Part shown: positions 1-10,939 of the stretch, in pieces
Numbering within the stretch: position 1 is the first letter of the stretch
Layout: every line of letters begins with the position of its first letter
Assembly: GCA_959347315.1 (NCBI GenBank)
Contig: OY365806.1
Span: forward strand, 50,607,568 to 50,671,567
DNA: 64,000 bases
Reading direction: 5' to 3'
Origin: Bimastos eiseni
Lineage: Eukaryota > Annelida > Clitellata > Crassiclitellata > Lumbricidae
Translations under genes and position numbers: made by a program
The notes under the pieces: model-generated
The model's database searches: none
What the model saw: only the letters and a program-made list of their open reading frames with translations
What the model was told of the DNA's origin: nothing

Positions 1-261
1 TGCCAAACATTTTAATGACTTCTTCTATGGCAGGGAATTGAATCATCAACCTCTGACATCAAGACTTCTTCTGGTTTGCTAGCATCTCTTGTCAAGCTTT
101 GCTATAAATGACCATAGACTATGAGTGGATGGATCAGGTGGTACTGATAGCTTACCATCCCTCGTATGCCAAGGCTCAGAAAATGAAGTCACTAAAACTT
201 CATTGCTGGTACTTGCTAATAACTTATTTGCTGTATGACAGTTGTGTTTATGCAGCTATGA

Positions 262-812
262 ATGCTGCAGCATTTGAGAGTTGAGACATTTCCTATGCAG
301 AGTTTGAAAACTGATGTTGAGGATGAGGACCATGGATCAAACATCATTATTCATCTTACAAGGGAAATTGTTTGGGCATTTGAGGTTCATCTACGTCAGC
401 GGTTTTTAACTGGTGGTAGGCGTATCCCTAGGAATACACCAGCTCTTGCCAAGAGGTACACAAGAGAAATTTAAAAGATTATAATGAATATTTCGTGCCG
501 AAACAGATAATCGCTTTTATTGTGTACTATGCAAAGTGTACATTATACAACAATAATAATTCTAATATAATAAATCTAGAAAAATTCATTAATAATATAA
601 CCAATTTTTTAATTCTAATAGTCTATTCTAATTAAATAAATTACCGAAGAACGTCTCTGACGAGTTTCCTGTTGGAGTACACACACGAATAATAGTTTGG
701 GGTACAACAAGAAAGAAGGTTGGGAACCGTTGATCTACGTGAAACTTGTCTCAAGGCAAATGTAGAAACTTTTACGATGTACTTTAAGCATTACTTACTC
801 CAAGATTGCTGA
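262..812 (+). pseudogene. ORF interrupted by a MITE
   Basis: An open frame starts at 262. If the 336-bp MITE (397-732) and one copy of its target duplication are removed, the frame continues without a stop from the CGT codon ending at 396 to 741-812, giving 68 codons. The product (including LKTDVEDEDHG and REIVWAFEVHL) is not recognised; it may be an old transposon fragment. A 24-codon extension without a stop could be chance. Confidence 0.25.
397..732. mobile_element. hAT-type MITE with perfect 8-bp TSD
   Basis: The element begins CAGCGGTTTTTAAC and ends GGGAACCGTTG, which are imperfect terminal inverted repeats of the hAT type. It is flanked by identical 8-bp duplications ATCTACGT at 389-396 and 733-740. 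It is 336 bp, AT-rich inside, and has no coding capacity. It probably moved with a transposase supplied in trans. Confidence 0.85.
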
Positions 813-2059
813 TGTGTTTATGTATAACTATTGCAGCTGGGATTTGTATCCCAAAAGAATCAAGTGAAATAACAATTCATTGGCAAGCCATTTAATTCTG
901 GTATGGAAATTCTGTAAGGAAAGTGTGTCTAGTTTATTTTATGTGCTGACAATTAACTGATGTTTGAGGAAAGAAGCTTTAGTTCATGAACTGTTAGTTA
1001 TATGTTAAGTTAAAATAATTTGTGGAATTCAACCTTATAGTGTATGTAATAACAATAATATATAATAATAGTAAGCAATTTTGAAATGGTTATATATGAT
1101 TTTAAATTGGTGATTGATTTAACTTTGGTGCTTTGGTAAACTGTGCTGTTTTAATCTCTTATTAAATTGACAACATCCAAAGCCTTCTATACCTCAAAAG
1201 ATTTGGAAAGATTCTGGATGTTGGATTGCAGTTTTTGTATTTTATATCCTTCAACCCCCAGCTCTGAGGACTAATATTGGTAGAGGTGTGAGATAGGCAA
1301 GCTTGTCTCATATTATCTCTCCTTTCTTTGCATGTTACACTGCCTATCTTTTGAGCAATCTCTTGCCTGAAATTTGCGGTAAGCCGAGTTGATAAATGAA
1401 GACGTGTCAAGCGATCGCTATATTGGTATTCTGGCCTTTATAGGTTGATTACATGTCTTTGACATCAGGGGTTAAGTTTTAAATAAAGTTTGTTTTTATT
1501 AGATAGTAAGCAGAGGATGTCCTGAACCTTTGTCATAATTTCTGCTTATCTTAATCTTGCCGTTAGTGACCATTCTGACAATTCACAGGATACTTCTGAC
1601 TAGGCTACCATTGTTAGCTTTATAAGGGACACATATTCCTGCTGAATAATATCTAGGTCACTTCACAAGTTTGAGACCTCAGATTTGTAATACAGTGTCG
1701 GATTTGTACAACAGGAGCCTATAAAATTTAATGGCTGCTAGAGCCATTATCATCCGGCATCAAGTGTGTTACAAAGAGGTTCTGATGTATATGAGAGTAT
1801 ATTAAAATTGTAAAGCAAAAAGTATATTATGAAGGTAATCTATCCAGTAGGTGGGTTGCCATTGTTGTATTTGTGTTTAAGCTGAAGTGTCACTCAAGCC
1901 TGGGACAATTCTCTGATTATTTTATAAGCTTTAAGTTAGAGGCATGTGAACAATTGTTTTTTTTAGCTCAATTCGGCCCACAATTGCGCTCCTCTGAGTT
2001 GCGTAGTACAGGTCCGCCCATATACGGTGTATAATGCAATCAATATATTGATTGTGGTT
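813..2059. other. Non-coding, no feature recognised
   Basis: AT-rich sequence with short unsupported ORFs only (such as an 82-codon minus-strand frame at 1162-1410 with no family resemblance). No gene, RNA or mobile element could be supported. Confidence 0.5.
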
Positions 2060-3960
2060 TGACTTTCATTGTCCTAGCCATAGACGAGCGTGCGATGATA
2101 ATATTATGGGCTAATAAACGTGTTGGACACAAGTCGTCGACGATAATGTTGCAGTTCAAGATATGTTGGCTAGACGGAACAGCCTTTTTATTTGGGGCCG
2201 AGGTTTATTCGCGTCTGATCTAACTCGGCCTGTAATTGTGTTTGGACTGATATTTAGCCAAGGTCAGAAATGCTGAGCCTTCTGACTAAGTACACTGACA
2301 CACTTGGCAAAGCATAGAATATGCACGCGTGACGCTTGGATGTGTGCATGATGTATGCGTCATGCTCGTACGTGACCGTGCACAGCATCACGCGAGGCAT
2401 CCGGGTATTCTGCGTAATATAATGTATATAGCTCCCGCACAGTTTCTTACTAATATGTGATATAAGTAGTCTTTACTGTCAACTCATTACTTAGACCAGA
2501 AATCAACATTGAAAACGAGAGAAGAAAGTGGCAATTTTTGCGCTACGTAGTTGACGGTCGCACCATTGGCTGGTCTTGGCGGTAAGGACATGGCGTGATG
2601 GTAACAACGAATGACGAATTCACCGCTTAAGCCCGCTGCCCAGACGGGGCACAACGCCGGTGCATATTAGACTAGCGCCACGGTGTCGTAAAATAACGCA
2701 CCAGTAATTTTAGTTCGGAGTCCGTGTATTGAAGGTTTTTCGATTCGCATCTCTTTTTGATTCTTTACAGAGTACCTATAGGTCTACAAATTGCGTTTGC
2801 GTTACATTTCAGCAATGATATCATTATTGTCATCGTAAGGATAAATGTAATGTAAATCCGCGAAAATTTATCAGCGCCCACAAAAGTCACGTCAGGGAGA
2901 CCTGCTTATTCACAGGCGCTAGGATAGGTTAGGGCGTCATTAAGGGTTAGGGTCAGGATTAGAGTTCGTGAAGTTGTTTAGATATAGGCCTACGCGAGAA
3001 ACCTTCGGCCGCAAAATAGCTGAATATTCGGCCGCAGAAGTACCGCCCATACCGTACACGATAACTTTAAAATGGCGAGGCACAAATTCAAAGACATTGG
3101 CATTTACTAGTGGGCCCTAATCTCAAAATTGCTAAGGCGCCAGCTTATTCACGAGCGCTGCGTCAAGGACAAGGGGCTTTAAAAATGGTAATCAAGTGGA
3201 CGCCCGGGTTCGGTTCGAGGTCTAGATAAATCTTGAGATTGTATTGTATTTTCATTTATTTAATTAACTTGTCAAAACGCAGGAAGCAGAGTAGCTGCTA
3301 AGTCGAGTGTCGTTTAGATAGAGAAAGCGACGAATTAGATGATTCAGAGGAATAAAATCAATGAGAAATCAGAAGAGTCGCATATCTGTAACATTACCTC
3401 AAAATCTTAGATTTAAATTCTTTCACTGCGTGATGTTAACTTCAGTACTTTCACACGCATTATAAACGATGTTGAAACGGCATATTCTAGCGAGGGAGAA
3501 AGAATTAAACAGGTAATAAACTCTTGCACCTCTATGTGCATTATGTGGTAGGCTGTCGCGTTGGTGAGAGAGCTTTGCTTGGTCTTCGTCTGGTACTGAG
3601 AAGAACGTGAGAGTGCTAGGATTGACCACCAGCGACCGACCGACTGACCAAACGCCTGCCTGATCCACTGCAACAGATTCTACCTAGGTAAGACTTCGCC
3701 GACGCTTGTTGCTGTATTAAAACTGCTTCCGGAAAACTACAGTTGCCGGCCGGCTAGTAAAGTCTAGTAACCTGTTTCTGTGGAATTCACATCAAGAGGG
3801 ATCATATCAGGGATCTGTAAGAGGCGATTGGTGGCGTGTGTGCTGCCAAAATTATATCCGGGACTGTAATCACCGATTACCGCCCGGGCGAAGTTCCAGA
3901 TCCCGAAATACGCCTAGGTGTCCGTAAATGATAGTACCGTGCAACGGACTACTGATGTAG
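2060..3960 (+). promoter_or_regulatory. CpG-richer block, candidate promoter and 5' non-coding exon
   Basis: This stretch has far more CG dinucleotides than its surroundings. The first coding exon of the desaturase gene is preceded by a splice acceptor only five bases before its ATG, so at least one upstream non-coding exon must exist. A strong donor, CTACCTAG followed by GTAAGA, ends a possible exon at 3687. A second donor-like GTAAGG lies near 2581, downstream of a GTATATA motif near 2424. Which, if either, is used is inference. No protein-coding frame is supported here. Confidence 0.35.
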
Positions 3961-5161
3961 GCAGTGCAGTGTTTGATAAAATTATTGTGGTTGTAAGCTT
4001 ATTGAACAGTTTGATAAGAGCAGCGATAAAAGCAGCACCAATAGCCGAAACTGATGACGCGCCAGAAGTTGAGTAAGTAAGTACAGTGGCAGAGGCACCG
4101 GAATGAAATGAGAGGCTTTGCTATTGTGGATTTGATTTGGTAGAGTGGCTGTGAATAAGCTACCTGTATTCATGTATGCACTAAGAAATTTTGAAGATTT
4201 ACATTACATTATACACTGAATGCAATGCTATGCAGCAGAAAATTTCAATTGCGCTTTAGACAGGTATTGCACGAGAGTGCATTTTGCTATGTGTATTTTT
4301 AGTCATAGTATTGTACAGTGCTTTTTTTACTGTGCCAGAACGCATCTGTATTGTTGAAAGAAATTATGCTAAAGTTAGCTGCCTCGGTATATAAACATAG
4401 TTTCCACAGCCATTTACTATGCTGTCCGTGAATCATCAAATGAATTAGACTATAGATAACGTTGTGCCCACCATATACCAGCGAATACACTAAGCACTTG
4501 ATGAACCTCACAGGCAACTAGGTTCAGGGAAGGAACTAGCTCACAAGAGAATCATTAAAGTTTTCATAAATGTTTCTTACAGGTATAAGTTTCACTTGCA
4601 TATAAGAGATATAGATGATGAACCCTAACCTGAGCTTGACACTGCCAGTGAATATAATCATTAGCTTAGCAACCACAATAGAGTACATAATAATTCTCTT
4701 ATTAATAAATTCACAAATCATTGATTATAAAAGACATGATAATTAGCATAACAGATACAATAAACTTTATAATGATCTCATATATATAAGTCACTTGATA
4801 AAAACACGATTAACACAAGGCCATAATAATAAAATTTAATATTTAAGATACACTAAATAATAATAAGTTTCCCTATGTAATAATAAAATACGTTACACGA
4901 CTATACCTCATGGGCTGAAACCGTCAAGAGCTTACGTACCTAGTGACCAGCCTAATTTGTAGACAAACGAGCCAAGCGCACACATTGCTCAAACCAATGC
5001 AAGTACAGCAACTTCTTGGAGGACAGCCTTCAAGATGCCAGGTAGAATATGATGCCCTAACTAATATAAATGCCAATATTCATTGTATATATATATATTG
5101 TCTAGTGTAATTATAATAATTGTATGATGTATATATACATATGTATTATCTATATATTAAT
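3961..5161. other. Non-coding, no feature recognised
   Basis: AT-rich sequence with several short minus-strand frames lacking similarity or splice support. AT-rich microsatellite stretches lie near 5087-5160. Probably part of a large 5' intron of the desaturase gene if the upstream exon is real. Confidence 0.4.
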
Positions 5162-6262
5162 ATTATTGGCCTGATATGAGAAGACAAGGTTTAAATTTAG
5201 ATTTGACCTGAGCAACAGATGAATACTGATGAACTGTAGTTGGGAGGCTGTTCCACTCTAAGGGTGTTAAGACTGAGAAGGCTCGTTTTCTGAACTTCTG
5301 GTTTGTATGAGGTGCAGTAAAATCCCTTGCATGAACAATTGAAGTCCTATAGTATTGGAAACAGAACACGGTGTGACATGGATGCCATGTATGAGGGAGG
5401 GTGGATATGATATACGAGAAGCAAGATTTTTTTAAGGCAATACTGGAGCGGAGGGGTGACCAGTGTAGTTGTTGCAGTGTTTGTATGATTTCTGGGACCA
5501 AGACCTTTTATTAAATAAGCATCAGTGTGTAGGACTGAGCATAGAGGTGTAGTGTGGATGAAGTTAGACTGGATGGCTAGATGACTAGACTGAGTTGCAG
5601 TAGTCGAGGTTAGGGTTGTTAATATCAGTTTTTGGGGCAAACCGATTATCGAATTTCAAAAACCAATTTTAAACTGATTTTCAGTTTTTATTAGTGTTCT
5701 TTGAAAAATATTAGAAATTGTAGTATGCACGTTATTTTATGTATTACGTATTGCAATGCAGCGTCAACACTCGATGCCGAAGTGTTCAAGTCACATTCTG
5801 ACATAATCTGGAACAAACAAGCCTACAGCGCTCGGCTCTCATACTCTCCCCGCTGCTATGCATTGTTCTCCATTGAAACGTCCCACCGGCAGTCGCCTGT
5901 TATCTCTTCCCTTTACGGATCAAATTCTGGTGATGCAGTCGGCTCTGCTACCCGCTTTCTTCGTTGACTCGGGCTACCCTTCCTGTAGCTCACCTCCCGC
6001 TAGCCTTGTCTGGACAGGAGGGTCGTTTATTAGCAATCGGCAGCTATAAATTACCCTGTACGAAGACACGGCTGGGAAATATTTCACTTAGCCTCGTCTA
6101 TACCTTTGAAGTTTGCAAATGACATAAACTGATTATTGATAATTGGTTTTCCGGTTATCGTTTAACATCCCTAGTCGAGGTACAAGATCACGAATGTTAG
6201 TGAATGTCATCATACTTTTTAAGTATGTCGCGGATATACATAAGAAAGACTGAAGAAGACTA
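5162..6262 (-). pseudogene. LINE reverse-transcriptase C-terminal relic (CR1/L2/jockey-like)
   Basis: Reading on the minus strand, successive frames give LTFVILYLDYCNSV, LIKGLGP, TLQQLHWSPLRSSI and RKRAFSVLTPLEWNSLP. These match the well-known end of LINE reverse transcriptases (SRLDYCNSVL, LHWLPV, RAFSVAAPRLWNSLP). The frame changes several times and contains stops, so it is dead. A 563-bp hAT element (5611-6173) sits inside it, just after the LDYCN coding sequence, and the LINE resumes on the other side. Confidence 0.75.
5611..6173. mobile_element. Non-autonomous hAT element with 8-bp TSD, nested in LINE
   Basis: The termini are inverted repeats: TAGGGTTGTTAAT at the left, TTAACATCCCTA at the right. 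Both flanks carry GTCGAGGT (5603-5610 and 6174-6181). The inner ends contain GATT/AATC-rich subterminal repeats (TTTTGGGGCAAACCGATTAT type). The same family recurs at 37955-38696. The interior has no recognisable transposase. Confidence 0.85.
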
Positions 6263-6337
6263 ATGAACAGGGTCGTACCGAGGGGTCTAGGACATTACCC
6301 CCTGGGCATTACCCTCCCCCCGGATATTGCCCCATCT

Positions 6338-7335
6338 AGGACATTACCCCCCCCCGGACGATAGCCTCCCATTCCAATACATAATTAGAGTATGTTTGTG
6401 TGCATGTATGTATGTGTGCATGTATGTATGTATACATGTATATATATATACACGTATGTATGTATGTATATAATTATGTATGCAATTCTGCATGTATGCA
6501 TATTGGCATGTAAGTATGCATGTGCACATGTATGCATATAGGTATACATACAGGTATGTATGTATGTATATATACATGTATGTATGCATATACATATGTA
6601 TGTATACATGTATGTATGGATATACGTATGCATGCATGCATGTATACATACATGTATGCATGCTTTTACAAAGTCAAACCACAATATGTATATATATATA
6701 TATATATGTATGTATGCCTGCGTGTATGTATGTATAAATGTATGTATACATGTATGTATGTACACATGTATATATGTATGTATGTATGTATACATGTATT
6801 TGTGTATGTATATATATTGTTGCATAATCTTGCTGCTACTTATGTCGCTGGTATGAGCATGAATCCTGGTGAGGGATGGTAACGTATATTTACCTTCACC
6901 TTCACCTTCGGTAGTTTAGTGGCTAGACTAGAAAGAGGTGTGGTGATAGCTATATAAACCATCTATAAAGGAGTGTAAAGGACAGACTGGTGTTTTTGGT
7001 CGGACGCGATCGTTCTTGCCAGATCTGTTGAGGTTACACTTTATTGACTACTCTTTTGTGGTAAATTATTATTCTTAAACCTGCTGATCGTTTCCTGGGG
7101 AATTACCAACAGGGTTGTGTTGAAAGTTGCTGTTTTACTACTCTGTTCTGCCTGAAGATGAACTTTGTTTCTTTTGGTTTCTGAAAAAGGTATACTCATG
7201 TTTAATTACTTGAAATTAAAGCCAATTTATATTATACTCTTTGTTTGAACTTAAGGACCTCTCTAACAATATATGTATGCATGTATGTATATTTGCGCTA
7301 TGGAAATATTGTTATGTCCGGGGGGGTAATGTCCT
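6338..7335. repeat. Inverted repeat arms around a microsatellite segment
   Basis: About 22 bp at 6338-6359 (AGGACATTACCCC through CCCGGAC) recurs in inverted orientation at 7315-7335 (GTCCGGGGGGGTAATGTCCT). A further partial direct copy lies at 6290-6300. The arms may be termini of a roughly 1-kb transposon, but no clear target duplication is seen. Confidence 0.4.
6385..6830. repeat. Degenerate (ATGT/ATAC)n microsatellite
   Basis: About 450 bp built of ATGTATGT, ATACATGT and CATGCATG variants. It generates open frames on both strands made of Tyr, Met, Cys, Val, Ile and His only, which are simple-sequence artefacts. It can fold back on itself because the motif is nearly self-complementary. 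Confidence 0.9.
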
Positions 7336-7523
7336 GATACCCGTACCGAGGGAGGGGCTTAGGCTCCGGGCGCAAATGTGGAAAGGGCATAAATTTCAGG
7401 ATGGAATACATTATTATTCCATAAAATGCACTATTTTCAAAATGTGGGGTATGCAAAATTGATGCTATGCACATGGCGCAAGTAGCTAGGTGCAGGGCGC
7501 AATTATAGCTCGGTATGGCCCTG
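7336..7523. repeat. Small dispersed element with inverted ends
   Basis: The left end reads CCCGTACCGAGG. The right end reads CTCGGTATGGCCCTG, its imperfect reverse complement. The internal block (GGCGCAAATGTGGAAAGGGC followed by ATAAATTTCAGGATGGAATA) recurs at 50110-50205, so this is a dispersed family, probably a MITE. A target duplication is not clear. Confidence 0.55.
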
Positions 7524-10500
7524 CTAATGAAGACTTTGAAACACCATTTGCATGTAATTTGAATGACAAAAAGTTTGATGAGCAATATATCATTTAAAAT
7601 TGGAATATAATTTTAAATATGTAAGAAAATTCTTAAGTAGGGCCTATGAATGGCAAAGCTCATGTACTAATGGTAATTGTGATGTCGCTACACTATTTAG
7701 TTAATTGGGGTTCAGAATTCTGGCTAAAGTCTGAAGTCGGACTTATGACTGGTGTTTTGAGAATGTGTTGCATAATTATGTCAAAATATGAACATTATAG
7801 CTGCTTTCACTGTATGACCGATACTTTGTATTAGCTTCTTGTTCTTTGTTTCTAATCAGGGCTCATAGTTTATAAACTCTGAACTCTGTAAATCAGTCAT
7901 TATTACCCCAGACTTGTTATCATTCATTCATTCATGTCAAACATTTATGCAGCACCCCTTCAAGAAATCAACTCAGAGACGCTCCCAACTGCAGCATGGC
8001 TAAAAGAGGGCAGTCTTTAAGTGAATAAAGAACATACTGTAAGAGAGAAAGACCTGTTGAAGGGGCAAATGATAGACCATTCCAGGTTGGGGCCCACCAC
8101 CACCGAGAAGGCACAATTCTGCCTGGTGGAGGTACAGACAAAAGGGACAAGGAGAGACCCTGTTCTGATGAGTGGAGTGATCAGGAATTATAGGCAGAAT
8201 CGAGACATGTTAAGCAGCCCCAGACTATGGCAGTTATCCTATTCACTAGTGGCTTAGCTAGGCTAGGATTTCTTCATAGGAGTGCTTAATGCACTCAGAC
8301 AGAATTCTCCATACGCATGACATAACATAAAAGGATTTGAAGTGGTTCACAATACGTATAGTCTGCATTAGAGCTACTGCAGTGTACAGAACTCAACCTA
8401 TGTACAGAATTTTCATCTGATGACATAGTGTCCTAATCCTTGAAAATGATCAATTCAGTGTGAAGGCAAAAGCTCATCAAAATAGCATGGAATTCGAGCA
8501 TGGAATTCGAGCACGGCTTCAGCCTTATGAATGCAACGAAGAAAAAAAATGCATAATGAACTTCCGGTTAACCACCTGTCTAATAAGAATTAAGATTTTT
8601 AATTCTTTTAATTCTGGTCAATCAATAATATTATAATATGTTAGGTATATATAATTATTATTATTATTATAATAATAATAATAGTAATTATTATTATTAT
8701 TATTATTGAACTCTGGAGGGAATCAAAAAATAATTCTGTGCAAGGAAGAGTATTATTATTATCATTATTACTAACATTGTTAGTATAGACATTTTTAGTT
8801 TACAACTTTTAACATGTGAACTAGCAATGGGCTTGCTCAGTCATGTAGGTACGCTGTTGTACTTCCTGCAATATAATATTGATCGATTGAAATTTAGTCA
8901 CAGATGTCTAGTCAGTATATGACTGACATTGCAGATTAAGTTCAGATGGACAGCATAAAAGCACTTGCATTCACATATGCAGATTGCAGATATATACATA
9001 TTGATTAATACACATGATATAGCCTTCAGACTACCTCTCAAAGACACTGACGTTTTCATTTCTGATGGTAGCATTCAATGTAAATTGTAAATAGGTCATT
9101 GTTAACTGTTGTAAATATGTTTCATTAGAGCAATTTAATGATTTGATTGAAGCGCAGGATGATCCTTGAAAGATTTGATGATTGTTGGTAATATGCTACA
9201 AAGTAGTTGATTGATTAAACTTTTAATAATTACTCAACTGATTAATCGTTGATATACTTTTTACCCATACCCAGACAGCAGTGTGGCCCTTCACAGCTAT
9301 TGAACAAGTCATCTTGTAGCTGAATAACAAGTGCCTTCACATGAAACAACCTCGTGTGTTGGATGCATGCAGAATGCACATCCTGGCTAGAGTAACTGAT
9401 AGCTTTAACTATTCAATTGTATTCAATTGTAACTAGACTTGTCTGATAACTGTTGATTAAGGATGTGTCTTGTGGCTTCATGGGCTATTGGACTTACCTA
9501 AGTTTTGAATCTTAATCCATTCTTGTTACTCCATTTTAAAACATGCCATTGCTGTATTTTGAAGTGTTTGAGGGTTACTTGAGCATTCTATATCACCCAT
9601 AAACACCCACATACCTACACATCTCGATCTGTCTAATCTGAAGATTGTCTAACACAGTTGTTAATACAAGATGTTCTTCACTTTGAAGATAAATGGCAGT
9701 TTGAATTGTATACGCATGTTTTGCATATATGTGAACACATATAAATCGTTTTTGAAGTTTTCATTTATTGTGTTTATTATAAATGACAGGTAAAAATTTC
9801 ATCTCTTGTGCACCAGTTTAATGTATATCTATGTAACCTTCAGCATATTCAGTCTATGCTCAACTGTGTCTCCTATTGATAGCTCTGTTGTTGACTTCAA
9901 ACTTGTCTTTCCTTTCCTAAAGTTGTGGCTTATATGTATCACTCTTCCAGCTACTCTGTCTGAAGTCATACCTCAGTGCTAATCTAGAAGCCAGAGTGTG
10001 GAAGTTACCATTTCCCTTATTAACTTAGGAGTTTTCGGACTTTCCTCGCCTACCATTCTGTGCCTGTACATATGCAGTTCTTTTTTATAATAGGTGAGGC
10101 TTTGCTGCATAGTGAGGGAGAGTGTTACCTGACTTGGTTCAGGTAAATGGCAGACTATATATTCTATAGGCGAATGTGATTCTGGCTCCTGAGTGTATAG
10201 CAAATGGCAGTCTTTAGCAAACACCAATCTATAGCAGACATCAGTGTATAGCAAATGTGTGGTTTGCCTTATCTTATCAGTTCATCCCAGTTGTTCAACT
10301 CATCAGCTCTGTCTGATATCCGGGTGATGCAAGTGGCTCATCCTGGAAAGAAAATTAGACCAGGTCATCATGATATGGTGGCACACAATCGAGTGACCCA
10401 TTTGCAAATGTCTCGAGGACATGTCGGGTGATCGAGTTGAAGAACAATTAAATACAGAATTCTTGGCTTGAGGGGTAGCTAAGTTCAACTGTACTGGATG

Positions 10501-10742
10501 ATTATATAACGCAAGAGTTAAGAACTGTGCTGTCAGGGACAGTTCCATCTCTAAAGTATTATTATCTAGTATATGTTATGATTATTAATATTACTGTTGT
10601 TACAATTATTCTCAGAGGTAGAGGTAGAAATGATGCATGAAGACTTTAAATAAGTAAGCTGGAAATACCATATAATGTGCTTGGTAATACCAATATATAA
10701 ATATATATAATTTTGTCTCATTTTGTGTAATTTCGTTTTCAG
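7524..10742. other. Non-coding upstream or intronic region
   Basis: AT-rich DNA with short unsupported frames. It includes (CATT)n near 7920, an ATT/AAT fold-back microsatellite at about 8655-8706, and a 13-bp duplication of GGAATTCGAGCA near 8490-8513. The region ends with the polypyrimidine tract and acceptor of the first coding desaturase exon. Confidence 0.5.
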
Positions 10743-10747
10743 AGCCA

Positions 10748-10939
10748 ATGGGTAAGGGCGGAAAAAGCACTGAGTCTGAAGTGGGGCAAGAAATCTCGTG
10801 GGATGAAGTGCGCAAACACACCAAAGACAACGACAAATGGATTGTCATAGACAGCAAGGTGTATGACGTATCACAGTTCGCACGAAGACATCCAGGCGGT
10901 TCACGGATCATTGGTCACTATGCTGGTCAAGATGCTTCG
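10748..10939 (+). CDS. FADS2-like: Desaturase coding exon 1 (cytochrome b5 domain)
   Basis: Sixty-four codons from ATG, ending in phase 0 before GTAAGA. It encodes [19 protein letters not shown] and the haem-binding RRHPGGSR segment. The acceptor TTTTCAG lies at 10736-10742, leaving five untranslated bases in the same exon. Confidence 0.93.

Noticed and set aside
6344..6882. Overlapping ORFs of 85-146 codons on both strands
   Set aside because: They are translations of the ATGT microsatellite, composed almost only of Tyr, Met, Cys, Val, Ile, His and Thr.
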